A stretch of DNA of 64,000 nt, taken from contig NZ_CP027667.1 of assembly GCF_003008575.1 (NCBI RefSeq), forward strand, positions 1,244,501-1,308,500, read 5' to 3'. Positions 37,183-45,195 of the stretch are shown here, piece after piece (positions within the stretch are counted from its first letter, which is position 1; the number at the start of each line of letters is the position of its first letter). Both the position numbers and the translations under genes were made by a program. A model generated the notes under the pieces. It saw nothing but the letters and a program-made list of their open reading frames with translations, made no database searches and had not been told where the DNA came from. Origin of the DNA: Melaminivora suipulveris. GTDB lineage: Bacteria; Pseudomonadota; Gammaproteobacteria; Burkholderiales; Burkholderiaceae_C.

Positions 37183-38007
37183 ATGGGACAGCCCCCCGTC
37201 GTCTACGGCCAATCGGACCGCCCGCCGCGCGGCGACTACGCCCGCGCCAAGGCCGACTACACCTGCGCGCAGGACTGGGCCGCCTACACGCCGGCCGACC
37301 ACGACACCTACCACCGCCTGTACCAGCGCCAGGTGGAGCAGCTGCCGGGCCTGGCGAGCGAAGCCTTCATAGCCGCGCTGCCCTCGCTGGGCGCGCGCGA
37401 GCGCATCCCGCGCTTCGACGACGTCAACGAGGGCCTGCACAAGGCCACCGGCTGGGAGCTGGTGGCCGTGCCGGGGCTGATCCCCGAAGTGCCGTTCTTC
37501 CAGCTGCTGGCGGACCGCAAGTTCCCCGTCACCGACTGGATCCGAAAGCCCGAGGAGTTCGACTACATCGTCGAGCCGGACGTGTTCCACGACCTGTTCG
37601 GCCACGTGCCGCTGCTGTTCAACCCGGTGTTTGCCGACTACGTGCAGCGCTATGGCGAGGGCGGCTTGAAGGCCGCGCGGCTGGGCGCCTGCGAGATGCT
37701 CTCGCGCCTGTACTGGTACACCATCGAATTCGGCCTGATCCGCGAGAGCGGCGGCCTGCGCGCCTACGGTGCGGGCATCCTGAGCTCGGCCGGTGAGTTG
37801 CCGTACTCCGTGCAAAGCCCTGAGCCGCGCCGCCTGCCGCTGGAGCTCGCGCGCACCATGCGCACGCGCTACAAGATCGACACCTACCAGCAGACTTACT
37901 TCGTCATCGACAGCTATCAAGAGCTGTTCGATCTGACCGAGCAGGATTTCACGCCGCTATACGAGGAACTGCAGGGACAGCCCGAATTCGCCGCGGACGC
38001 TGCCTGA
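37183..38007 (+). CDS. phhA: Phenylalanine 4-monooxygenase
   Basis: Iron- and pterin-dependent hydroxylation of phenylalanine to tyrosine. The 274-residue protein is a bacterial single-domain form. The iron ligands lie in EPDVFHDLFGHVPLLFNPVFADY (two His) with the Glu in LYWYTIEFGLI. It is preceded by AAGGAG. With hpd it supplies the upper Phe-to-homogentisate route. Confidence 0.97.
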   Translation: MGQPPVVYGQSDRPPRGDYARAKADYTCAQDWAAYTPADHDTYHRLYQRQVEQLPGLASEAFIAALPSLGARERIPRFDDVNEGLHKATGWELVAVPGLIPEVPFFQLLADRKFPVTDWIRKPEEFDYIVEPDVFHDLFGHVPLLFNPVFADYVQRYGEGGLKAARLGACEMLSRLYWYTIEFGLIRESGGLRAYGAGILSSAGELPYSVQSPEPRRLPLELARTMRTRYKIDTYQQTYFVIDSYQELFDLTEQDFTPLYEELQGQPEFAADAA

Positions 38008-38030
38008 GGGCGGTTTTTCAGGAGATTTCG

Positions 38031-38088
38031 GGTTTTTTTGGCCTTCAGTCGGCGTGTATCAAGCGCCTCCAGCTATCAATTTGATAGT
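38031..38088 (-). repeat. Dispersed repeat copy (type 1) between phhA and the hydrolase gene
   Basis: On the minus strand: CTATCAAATTGATAGCTGGAGGCGCTTGATACACGCCGACTGAAGGCC plus an A-run. It is the most complete copy, with the left palindrome CTATCAA ATTGATAG. It fills most of the 68-bp gap between two convergent genes and may serve as their terminator. Confidence 0.8.
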
Positions 38089-38996
38089 TTCAACTGTTCC
38101 AGCACCGCGGCCATGACGCGCGGATGGAAGGCCAGCTCGACGTGTGCCGCATCGGCCACCTCGCGCATGGCGGCGCCGGGCAGCTCGGTAGCGGCCTGCG
38201 GGTAGACCACGTTGTCGCAATCCGCGCGCCAGCACTCGAAGAGCCGGCGCCGCGCGGGTGGCTCATCGCGCGCCAGTTGCCGTACCCATTCGCCATCCAG
38301 CCGCATCTGCCGCGCATTGATGCTGTGCGCATGGCGCGCCGCCCAGGTGCCCTGGTGCGGCGAGCCCAGCGTGACCACGCGCCAGACGCGTGCGTCGGCG
38401 CCCGGCACGGCGCGCATCCAGGCGCGCACCGCCAGCCCGCCCATGCTGTGCGCCAGCACCAGCGGCGCCTGGCCGGTGGCATCGCGCAGGCGACGCACGG
38501 CCGCGTCGATGGCCGGGGCGTAGTCGTCGATGGAGGCAAAGGGCGGCGCCAGCGTCAACGCGACGTGCGGCTGGCCCTGCGCGCGCAGCCGTCGCTGCCA
38601 GGGCTGCCAAAAGCCCCGGTTGCACAGAAAGCCGTGCACCAGCAGCACGCCGCGCGCCGTAGGGCGGGCAGTGCCTGCGGCGGGCAGCCAGTCGGGCTCG
38701 GCACGCTCGCGAAACGGCTGCCACCAGCCGAACACCAGCGCCGCCCACTGCGCCTCGGCCCACCAGCGGCGCGCGAGCCGCCACGCGCCCACCGGCGGCT
38801 CACCGGCGCGCGCACGCACCCGCGCCATCAGCAGAAACTGCGGCAGCATCGCCAGGCGCGACGCCAGCGGCACCGCCACGAGGCCCGCCGCCGCCCACCA
38901 CGGCGAGACCGGCCACGCGAGCCAGGCCCACAGCGCCATCAGCCCCCAGTGCAGCGCCACCAGCCAGCGCTGCCATCGCGCATTGCTCACCTGCAT
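38076..38996 (-). CDS. Alpha/beta-fold hydrolase (lipase-like, possibly membrane-associated)
   Basis: A 306-residue protein whose first 60 residues contain hydrophobic stretches (LVALHWGLMALWAWLAWPVSPWWAAAGLVAVPLA), so it is likely tied to the inner membrane. The hydrolase part has the oxyanion motif GVLLVHGFLCNRGFW, the nucleophile elbow VLAHSMGGLAVRAWM, VVTLGSPHQGTWAARHAH as in lipases/PGAP1-like proteins, and a C-terminal His (ADAAHVELAFHPRV). Substrate unknown. Its last codons fall in the dispersed-repeat copy at 38031-38088. Confidence 0.85.
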   Translation of the reverse strand: MQVSNARWQRWLVALHWGLMALWAWLAWPVSPWWAAAGLVAVPLASRLAMLPQFLLMARVRARAGEPPVGAWRLARRWWAEAQWAALVFGWWQPFRERAEPDWLPAAGTARPTARGVLLVHGFLCNRGFWQPWQRRLRAQGQPHVALTLAPPFASIDDYAPAIDAAVRRLRDATGQAPLVLAHSMGGLAVRAWMRAVPGADARVWRVVTLGSPHQGTWAARHAHSINARQMRLDGEWVRQLARDEPPARRRLFECWRADCDNVVYPQAATELPGAAMREVADAAHVELAFHPRVMAAVLEQLKLSN

Positions 38997-39121
38997 TGCT
39001 TGGTCCCCATTCCTGTTGCATGCCGCGCCCCCGGCCGCGATCGGGCACCATACTCGCCAATCAATCGCCGCCGGACGCGCTCCGGCCCAATCGCCCCCTC
39101 TCTCGTAAATGATCTGCTGCC

Positions 39122-40051
39122 ATGTCCGCTGAATCCCCCACTTTGCCGCCCGGCGTCACCGTGTTGCAACGCGGCTGGCTGTCGGCCAACAACGTCGTCT
39201 GCCAGGGCGGCGCGGGCGGCGCCGCGCTGGTCGACAGCGGCTACTGCACGCACGCCGAGCAGACGCTGGCGCTGGTCGAATCGGCGCTGGACGGCGAGCC
39301 GCTGGCGCGCCTGGTCAACACCCACCTGCACAGCGACCACTGCGGCGGCAACGCCGCGCTGCAGGCGCGCTGGCCGCAGCTGACCACGCTGATCCCCCCC
39401 GGCCAGCTCGACCTGGTGCGCTCCTGGAACGCCCAGGAGCTGACCTACGAGCCCACCGGCCAACTGTGCCCGCCGTTTCGCGCCGATGGGGTGCTTGCGC
39501 CCGGCAGCGAGATCGAACTGGCCGGCCGGCCCTGGCAGATCCACGCCGCGCCGGGGCACGACCCGCACGCGGTGCTGCTCTTCGAGCCCGAATCGGCTGT
39601 ATTGATCTCGGGCGACGCGCTGTGGGAGAACGGTTTTGGCATCGTCTTCCCGGAGCTGGACGGCGAAAGCGGCTTTGCCGAGACCGCCGATACGCTGGAG
39701 CTGATCGCCAGCCTGGCGCCGCGCATCGTCATTCCCGGCCACGGCAGCGTGTTCGGCGACGTGCCGGCGGCGCTGGAGCGCGCGCGCAAGCGGCTGGAGG
39801 GTTTTCGCACCCAGCCACTCAAGCACGCGCGCTACGCCGCCAAGGTCATGCTCAAGTACAAGCTGCTGGAATGGCAGCAGATCAGGGAGGACGAAGCCCT
39901 GAGCTGGCTGCTGGCCACGCCACACTTTTGCGAGCTGCACCAGCGCTTTTTCGCCGATCAGGACGTCCACCAGTGGCATGCCGCGCTGGTGCGCGAGCTG
40001 GCCGAGGGCGGCGCGCTGCGGCGCGAGGATGGGCTGCTGATCAACGTCTGA
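39122..40051 (+). CDS. MBL-fold metallo-hydrolase
   Basis: A 309-residue metallo-beta-lactamase-fold protein with the metal motif NTHLHSDHCGGN (HxHxDH), HAAPGHDPHAVLLFEPESAVLISGDALWENGFG and VIPGHGSVFGD. Possible roles include glyoxalase II-like thioester or lactone hydrolysis; nothing nearby narrows it. It diverges from the hydrolase gene with 125 bp between them. Confidence 0.88.
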   Translation: MSAESPTLPPGVTVLQRGWLSANNVVCQGGAGGAALVDSGYCTHAEQTLALVESALDGEPLARLVNTHLHSDHCGGNAALQARWPQLTTLIPPGQLDLVRSWNAQELTYEPTGQLCPPFRADGVLAPGSEIELAGRPWQIHAAPGHDPHAVLLFEPESAVLISGDALWENGFGIVFPELDGESGFAETADTLELIASLAPRIVIPGHGSVFGDVPAALERARKRLEGFRTQPLKHARYAAKVMLKYKLLEWQQIREDEALSWLLATPHFCELHQRFFADQDVHQWHAALVRELAEGGALRREDGLLINV

Positions 40052-40159
40052 ACAGCGCCCCGGCTGTTGCCCCACGGCAACAAATCGCAGGGGAACCGCT
40101 CGGCGAGCAGGCCCCTCGCAGGCAAAAAAACGGGGATTTTCCGGAACGTTCACGCAAAC

Positions 40160-40178
40160 GAGATTGATTCTCAACAAT
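40160..40178. promoter_or_regulatory. Candidate Fur box upstream of the TonB receptor gene
   Basis: On the minus strand ATTGTTGAGAATCAATCTC agrees with the 19-bp Fur consensus GATAATGATAATCATTATC at 12 positions. It is an AT-rich island 62 bp before the receptor ATG in a GC-rich gap, where a Fur-repressed promoter would be expected. Confidence 0.7.
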
Positions 40179-40240
40179 AATTGGCGCCGATTTGTTCGCC
40201 AATCCTCTCGTTCACGTTCACGGAAGTCCCCTCAAGCACC

Positions 40241-42583
40241 ATGCCCGCCAGCAGCCTCAAGAAACCTCGCAACCTCCGCCTTCTCTCCACCAGCGGCATC
40301 GCCGCAGCGGCGCTACTGCCGTTGCCCTTGCTGGCACAGGCCCAGGGCGCCCCGGCAGCAGCCGCCAGCGCCACACTGCCCACGGTGACGGTGCAGGAGG
40401 AAAGGATAGACCCCAACCCGAACGCTGAAGTGGGCGCGCCCTACAAGGCCAAGACCTCGGCCGACACGCGCTACACCCGGCCGCTGGCGGAGATTCCGCA
40501 GACCATCTCGGTGGTCACCGGTGAGGCCATCCGCGACGCCGGCCAGACGGATCTGAAGCAGATTCTGTCGGTGCAGCCCGGCATCACCCTGGGCACCGGC
40601 GAGAACGGCAACGCCTTCGGCGACCGCTACATCATCCGCGGCCAGGAGGCGCGCTCGGATGTCTTCGTCGACGGCCTGCGCGACCCCGGCATGAGCACGC
40701 GCGAGAGTTTCGCCATCGAGCAGGTGGAGATCACCAAGGGCCCCAACTCCAGCTTCGCCGGCCGCGGCTCGGCCGGCGGCGCCATCAACGCCATCACCAA
40801 GCAGGCGACGACCGACTACAGCTTCACGCGCATGTCCGCCGGCATCGGCACCGACAAGCACCTGCGCCTGACGGGCGACGCCAACAAGGTGTTCTCGGAG
40901 AACTTTGCGCTGCGCGCCAATGGCCTGGTGGCGACCGAGGACGTGCCCGGCCGAGCGCCGGCCGAGCGCAAGAGGAATGGCCTGGCGCTGTCGGGCCTGT
41001 GGAATGCCAATGAAGACCTGTCGGTCACGCTGGACTACTACGGCCTGCGCGCCAAGGACAAGCGCGCCGATCTGGGCTATTACATGGTCGGCACGGCGCC
41101 CAACCGTCACCCGGCGCGGGGCGTTCCGGTCTACGCGCAGGACAGCGACTTCATCAACTCCGACGTCGACACCTTCACCGCACGCATCAACTATCGGCTC
41201 AGCCCGGATCTGAAGCTGACCAGCCTGACGCGCTATGGCAAGGCCGACAACCGCTATGCCACCACCGGCGCGTCCAGCCGGCAGATCTTCGATGCCGCCG
41301 GCAAGCCGGCGTATCTCGCCGGCGCCCTGGATGGCGGCCACACCGGCTGGCAGGAGGTGGAGTATTTCGCGCACCAGGACAACCTGCGCTGGGACAAGCA
41401 GATCGGGGGCCTCAAGCACGAGTTCGTCTTTGGCTTTGAGTACACCGACCACAAGGTGCTGTCGGGCAACTACGGCGTGACCAACGCCGGCGCCTTCAAC
41501 TGCCGCGCCGCCAACCGCGATGGCTCGCTGCCCGCCGGCAACAACGCGTGGTGCATCACCGACGCCGCCGGCAACGTGCTGCCGGGCCTGGACACCCTGG
41601 CCGGGCGCAGCTACGAGCGCCGCGGCTGGACGCGCGACTGGCGCGTCAAGACCTTCGCCCTGTCGGCCATGGACACGGTGGACCTGACCGATCGCTGGAC
41701 GGTCTTCGGCGGCCTGCGTGCCGATCACTACAAGCTGTCCATGCTCACGCGCGACAACCTGAAGGATCAGCAGACGGGCGACTACGGCTTCAACGACACG
41801 CTGGTCAACGGCCACCTGGGCGTGAGCTTCAAGATCGACCCCACAGCCATGGTCTACGCCAGCTTCGGCACGGCGCAGGACATCAACGGCGGCGAGCCCG
41901 ACACCGGCACCAGCAGCGGCTACGGCGGCCTGGTCATCTTCGACGGCAAGGCGGCGGGCGCCAAGCCCGAAACCTCGCGCAACTTCGAGCTGGGCACCAA
42001 GTTCAACGTGCTGGACGACAAGCTGCTGGCCACCGCGGCCATCTTCCAGACCACCAAGAGCGACGTCATGGAGGGCGCGGACTACGGCACGGTCGGCACC
42101 TTCAACACCGGCAAGAACCGCGTGCGCGGCGTCGAGCTCGGCCTGGCGGGCAACCTGACGCCGCTGCTGGAGATGCAAGGCGGCGTGGCGCTGATGAAGT
42201 CGCGCGTGCTGGGCTCCAATACCCCGGCGCGCGTCGGCCTGCCGCTGTCCAACTTCGCCGACCGCACGGCTTCGCTGCAGACCAAGTACCACCTGACGCG
42301 CAACCTTGAGATTGGTGCCGTGGCGCGCTATGAGAGCAGCCGCTGCGGCGGCCAGCCCGATACCGGCGCGGACTTCAACAACGGCGTGTGCAACAACCGC
42401 GTGCCGTCGTTTTCCGTGTACGACCTGTTCGCCACCTACCGCATCAACAAGAGCGCCAACCTGCGCCTGAACGTGCTGAACGCGACCGACAAGGACTACT
42501 TCACCGCCGTCTACCGCTCGGGAGCCTTCCTGTACAAGGGCGACGGCCGAGCCGTGCGGCTGACGCTCAACCTGGACCTGTAA
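40241..42583 (+). CDS. TonB-dependent siderophore receptor (Fiu/PiuA-like)
   Basis: A 780-residue outer-membrane receptor. Start at MPASSLKKPRNLRLL, which gives a signal peptide ending near AQAQGA. Plug motifs are ETAEIPQTISVVT-like (PLAEIPQTISVVTGEAI), RYIIRGQEARSDVFVDGLRD and EQVEITKGPNSSFAGRGSAGGAINAITK; the barrel ends in the Phe-poor RAVRLTLNLDL. Partner PiuC downstream fits the PiuA/Fiu class for catecholate siderophores or monomers. Preceded by a candidate Fur box, so iron-repressed. Confidence 0.93.
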   Translation: MPASSLKKPRNLRLLSTSGIAAAALLPLPLLAQAQGAPAAAASATLPTVTVQEERIDPNPNAEVGAPYKAKTSADTRYTRPLAEIPQTISVVTGEAIRDAGQTDLKQILSVQPGITLGTGENGNAFGDRYIIRGQEARSDVFVDGLRDPGMSTRESFAIEQVEITKGPNSSFAGRGSAGGAINAITKQATTDYSFTRMSAGIGTDKHLRLTGDANKVFSENFALRANGLVATEDVPGRAPAERKRNGLALSGLWNANEDLSVTLDYYGLRAKDKRADLGYYMVGTAPNRHPARGVPVYAQDSDFINSDVDTFTARINYRLSPDLKLTSLTRYGKADNRYATTGASSRQIFDAAGKPAYLAGALDGGHTGWQEVEYFAHQDNLRWDKQIGGLKHEFVFGFEYTDHKVLSGNYGVTNAGAFNCRAANRDGSLPAGNNAWCITDAAGNVLPGLDTLAGRSYERRGWTRDWRVKTFALSAMDTVDLTDRWTVFGGLRADHYKLSMLTRDNLKDQQTGDYGFNDTLVNGHLGVSFKIDPTAMVYASFGTAQDINGGEPDTGTSSGYGGLVIFDGKAAGAKPETSRNFELGTKFNVLDDKLLATAAIFQTTKSDVMEGADYGTVGTFNTGKNRVRGVELGLAGNLTPLLEMQGGVALMKSRVLGSNTPARVGLPLSNFADRTASLQTKYHLTRNLEIGAVARYESSRCGGQPDTGADFNNGVCNNRVPSFSVYDLFATYRINKSANLRLNVLNATDKDYFTAVYRSGAFLYKGDGRAVRLTLNLDL

Positions 42584-42591
42584 TATTGGTC

Positions 42592-42644
42592 AAAAACGCT
42601 GTGAGTCGTTATGAATCAACGGCTTGCAGCTATCATTTTTGATG
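42592..42644 (-). repeat. Dispersed repeat copy (type 1) before the FMN oxidase gene
   Basis: On the minus strand CATCAAAAATGATAGCTGCAAGC, GTTGATTCATAACGACTCACAGCG, TTTTTGACC. Diverged. The ATG of the next gene (42642) lies inside this copy, so start codon and ribosome-binding region appear to be made of repeat. Confidence 0.65.
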
Positions 42645-43763
42645 AACGCCAGCGCCCGTATCCCACACGGCATCCACAACGCCTGCGACTACGAACGGCA
42701 GGCGGCGCAGCACCTGCCCGCCGACCGCCTGGCCTACATCGCTGGCGGCTGCGGCTGGGATCGCACGGTGGCCGCCAACCGTGCGGCGTTCGAGCGCTGG
42801 GACGTGTTGCCGCGCCTGCTGCGCGACGTGCGCGGCGGACACACGCGCATGACATTGAACGGCCAGCCGCTGGCGCACCCCTTCTTGCTCGCGCCGGTGG
42901 CGCACCAGCGGCTGGCGCACCCCGAGGCTGAACTGGCCACGGCGCGCGCCGCCGAGGCCACCGACACCTGCCTGGTCGCCAGCACGTTGTCATCCACGCC
43001 GCTGGAGGCCATCGCGCAGGCAGGCGGCGATACGCCGCGCTGGTTCCAGCTCTACCTGCAGCCCGAGCGCGCCCACACGCTGGACCTGCTGGCGCGCGCC
43101 GAAGCCGCCGGCTACCAGGCCATCGTGCTGACGCTGGACGCCAGCATCCAGCTGGCCAGCCGCAGCGCATTGGCCGCAGGCTTTACCATGCCAGCCGATT
43201 GCACGGCGGCCAACCTGGCCGGATACGCGCCGCCGGGTGATCCGCCGCTTGCGCCCGGCGCGAGCCGCATCTTCCAGGGCGCCATGCGGCATGCGCCGAC
43301 CTGGGACGATCTGGTCTGGCTGCTGTCCGCCACACGCCTGCCGGTATGGGTCAAAGGCGTGCTGCATCCCGAGGATGCGCGGCGGCTGCAGGCGGCTGGC
43401 GTGGCCGGCATCGTCGTCTCCAACCACGGCGGGCGCAGCCTGGACGGCGCGCCCGCCAGCCTGGGCATGCTGCCGGCCGTGCGCGCCGCCGTCGGCGACC
43501 CCTATTCCGTGCTGCTGGACGGCGGCATCCGCAGCGGCCAGGATGCCTTCAAAGCCCTGGCTCTGGGCGCCGATGCCGTGCTCATCGGCCGCCTGCAGGT
43601 CTACGCCCTGGCGGCGGCTGGAGCTCTTGGAGTGGCGCACATGCTGACCCTGCTGATCGAAGAACTGCACGCCTGCATGGCGCAAGCCGGCTGCGCCACC
43701 CTTGCCGACATCACGCCTGGGGCGCTACTGCCCTGCCCTCTTGATCCGACCCTCCCATGCTGA
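42642..43763 (+). CDS. Alpha-hydroxy-acid oxidizing FMN enzyme (LldD/lactate oxidase family)
   Basis: A 373-residue FMN-dependent TIM-barrel enzyme that oxidises a 2-hydroxy acid. Blocks: [101 protein letters not shown] (catalytic His) and [27 protein letters not shown]. It overlaps the next gene piuC by 7 bp and follows the iron-regulated receptor by 58 bp, so a role in handling a hydroxycarboxylate siderophore or its breakdown product is possible. The start may also be an upstream non-ATG codon at 42624. Confidence 0.9.
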   Translation: MNASARIPHGIHNACDYERQAAQHLPADRLAYIAGGCGWDRTVAANRAAFERWDVLPRLLRDVRGGHTRMTLNGQPLAHPFLLAPVAHQRLAHPEAELATARAAEATDTCLVASTLSSTPLEAIAQAGGDTPRWFQLYLQPERAHTLDLLARAEAAGYQAIVLTLDASIQLASRSALAAGFTMPADCTAANLAGYAPPGDPPLAPGASRIFQGAMRHAPTWDDLVWLLSATRLPVWVKGVLHPEDARRLQAAGVAGIVVSNHGGRSLDGAPASLGMLPAVRAAVGDPYSVLLDGGIRSGQDAFKALALGADAVLIGRLQVYALAAAGALGVAHMLTLLIEELHACMAQAGCATLADITPGALLPCPLDPTLPC

Positions 43764-44440
43764 TCTCCATCGACCAGGTTCTCACCAAGGAAGAAGTGCG
43801 CAGCTTTCGCGCCGAGCTGGACGCCGCCGACTGGCAGGACGGCGCCGCCACCGCCGGCACGCTGGCCAAAGGCGTCAAGCGCAATCAGCAACTGGCTGAC
43901 GGCAGCGAACTCGCCACGCGCCTGGGCCAGCACATCCTGCGCCGCCTCAGCAACACGCCGCTGTTCATCTCCGCCGCGCTGCCGCGCACCATCTACCCGC
44001 CCAAGTTCAACCGCTACGCCGGCGGCGGCAACTACGGCGCGCACGTGGACAGCGCGCTGATGTTCCTGCCCGGCAGCAGCCAGCAGATGCGCACCGATCT
44101 GTCGGCCACGCTGTTCCTGGCAGAGCCGGAGGAATACGACGGCGGCGAGCTGGAGGTCGAGGGGCCGTTCGGCGTGCAAAGCGTCAAGCTGGCCGCGGGC
44201 GACATGGTGCTGTACCCGTCCACCAGCCTGCACCGCGTGACCCCGGTGAGCCGCGGCGCACGCGTGGCGTCATTTTTCTGGATCGAAAGCCTCGTGGCTG
44301 ATGAAGGCGAGCGCACGCTGCTGTTCGATCTGGATCAGTCGGTGCAGCAGATCACGCCGCTGCTGGCGGCAGACGACATGCGGCTGGTGCAGTTGACGGG
44401 CGTTTATCACAACCTGCTGCGGCGCTGGGTGCGGGCCTGA
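43757..44440 (+). CDS. piuC: PKHD-type Fe(II)/2-oxoglutarate hydroxylase PiuC
   Basis: A 227-residue dioxygenase of the YbiX/PiuC family, commonly beside Fiu/PiuA receptors and iron-repressed. Iron ligands lie in [15 protein letters not shown] (HxD) and [21 protein letters not shown] (His, and the Arg for 2-oxoglutarate). The N terminus [34 protein letters not shown] is typical. Likely modifies or opens a siderophore after uptake; the exact reaction is not known. Confidence 0.94.
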   Translation: MLISIDQVLTKEEVRSFRAELDAADWQDGAATAGTLAKGVKRNQQLADGSELATRLGQHILRRLSNTPLFISAALPRTIYPPKFNRYAGGGNYGAHVDSALMFLPGSSQQMRTDLSATLFLAEPEEYDGGELEVEGPFGVQSVKLAAGDMVLYPSTSLHRVTPVSRGARVASFFWIESLVADEGERTLLFDLDQSVQQITPLLAADDMRLVQLTGVYHNLLRRWVRA

Positions 44441-44501
44441 CCGTTCACTGCATCAAGCGTTTCTACAGGACGCCCCGCGGGGGATCATGTTTTTGCTCTT
44501 T

Positions 44502-44520
44502 CATACGGCATAGCCGTATG
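44502..44520. promoter_or_regulatory. Operator-like palindrome before the toxin-antitoxin pair
   Basis: CATACGGC ATA GCCGTATG: a perfect 8-bp inverted repeat with a 3-base spacer, 9 bp before the toxin ATG. It overlaps the only plausible promoter and is the expected site for autorepression by the Xre-type antitoxin. Confidence 0.75.
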
Positions 44521-44528
44521 ATGGCGCC

Positions 44529-44855
44529 ATGCAACTGCTCACCGTCGTGGAGTCTCCGATCTTCACCAGGCACTGGCCTGACTACTGGTCAGAGGAAGAG
44601 CACGGCGAATTCATGGCTTTCATCGCCAGCCGCCCCGATGCTGGCGACGTGGTGCCTGGCTCAGGCGGCTGCCGCAAAGTGCGCTGGAGCGGTGGCGGAA
44701 AAGGCAAGCGCGGCGGGGTGCGGGTGATCTACACCACCCGCCTGGCCAACGGTGTGGTGGTTGCGCTTGTCATCTATGGCAAGGGAGCGACAGAGAACAT
44801 CCCGGCGCACGTTCTGCGCCTGATCGAAAAGGAGTTTGGACATGCCGATGAATGA
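44529..44855 (+). CDS. RelE/HigB-type toxin
   Basis: A 108-residue toxin of the RelE superfamily: MQLLTVVESPIFTRHWPDYWSEEEHGEFMAFIASRPDAGDVVPGSGGCRKVRWSGGGKGKRGGVRVIYT. The RKVRW(S/A)GxGKGKRGGVRVIY pattern marks ribosome-dependent mRNA interferases of the HigB-2 type. The toxin gene comes first, as in higBA, and overlaps the antitoxin start by 14 bp. Confidence 0.9.
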   Translation: MQLLTVVESPIFTRHWPDYWSEEEHGEFMAFIASRPDAGDVVPGSGGCRKVRWSGGGKGKRGGVRVIYTTRLANGVVVALVIYGKGATENIPAHVLRLIEKEFGHADE

Positions 44856-45159
44856 ACGAGAGCTGCAAGCGCGCGATTCCCTGCGTGACATCGGAGCGGA
44901 ACTGCTGCAGTCCATCCGAGATGTGAAGGCTGGCAAGGTCGGCCGGGTCAACCTGGTGAAGACTACCTCTGCCGCCGAGGCGCGCCAGCGCCTGGGTCTG
45001 TCGCAATCGCAGTTCGCGAAACTGCTGGGCGTCTCGGTGCGCACTTTTCAGGACTGGGAGCAGGGTCGTCGCGAGCCATCCGGCGCAGCCCGGACGTTGC
45101 TGCGTGTCGCAGCCCTCAGGCCAGACGCAATACACGAAGTGCTTGCCGGACACGGTTGA
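44842..45159 (+). CDS. Xre-family antitoxin
   Basis: A 105-residue antitoxin with a C-terminal helix-turn-helix: AEARQRLGLSQSQFAKLLGVSVRTFQDWEQGRREPSGAARTLLRVAALRP. The N-terminal part should bind the toxin. The ATG at 44842 was taken because AAAAGGAG ends 8 bases upstream; TTG at 44836 is less likely. Confidence 0.9.
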   Translation: MPMNERELQARDSLRDIGAELLQSIRDVKAGKVGRVNLVKTTSAAEARQRLGLSQSQFAKLLGVSVRTFQDWEQGRREPSGAARTLLRVAALRPDAIHEVLAGHG

Positions 45160-45195
45160 GCAGCGCATCGACCCTCCGCGCTGCATTGCCGGACC

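Noticed and set aside
40313..42292. 659-codon frame opposite the TonB receptor
   Set aside because: The receptor has all expected motifs, while the antisense product is of biased composition without similarity.
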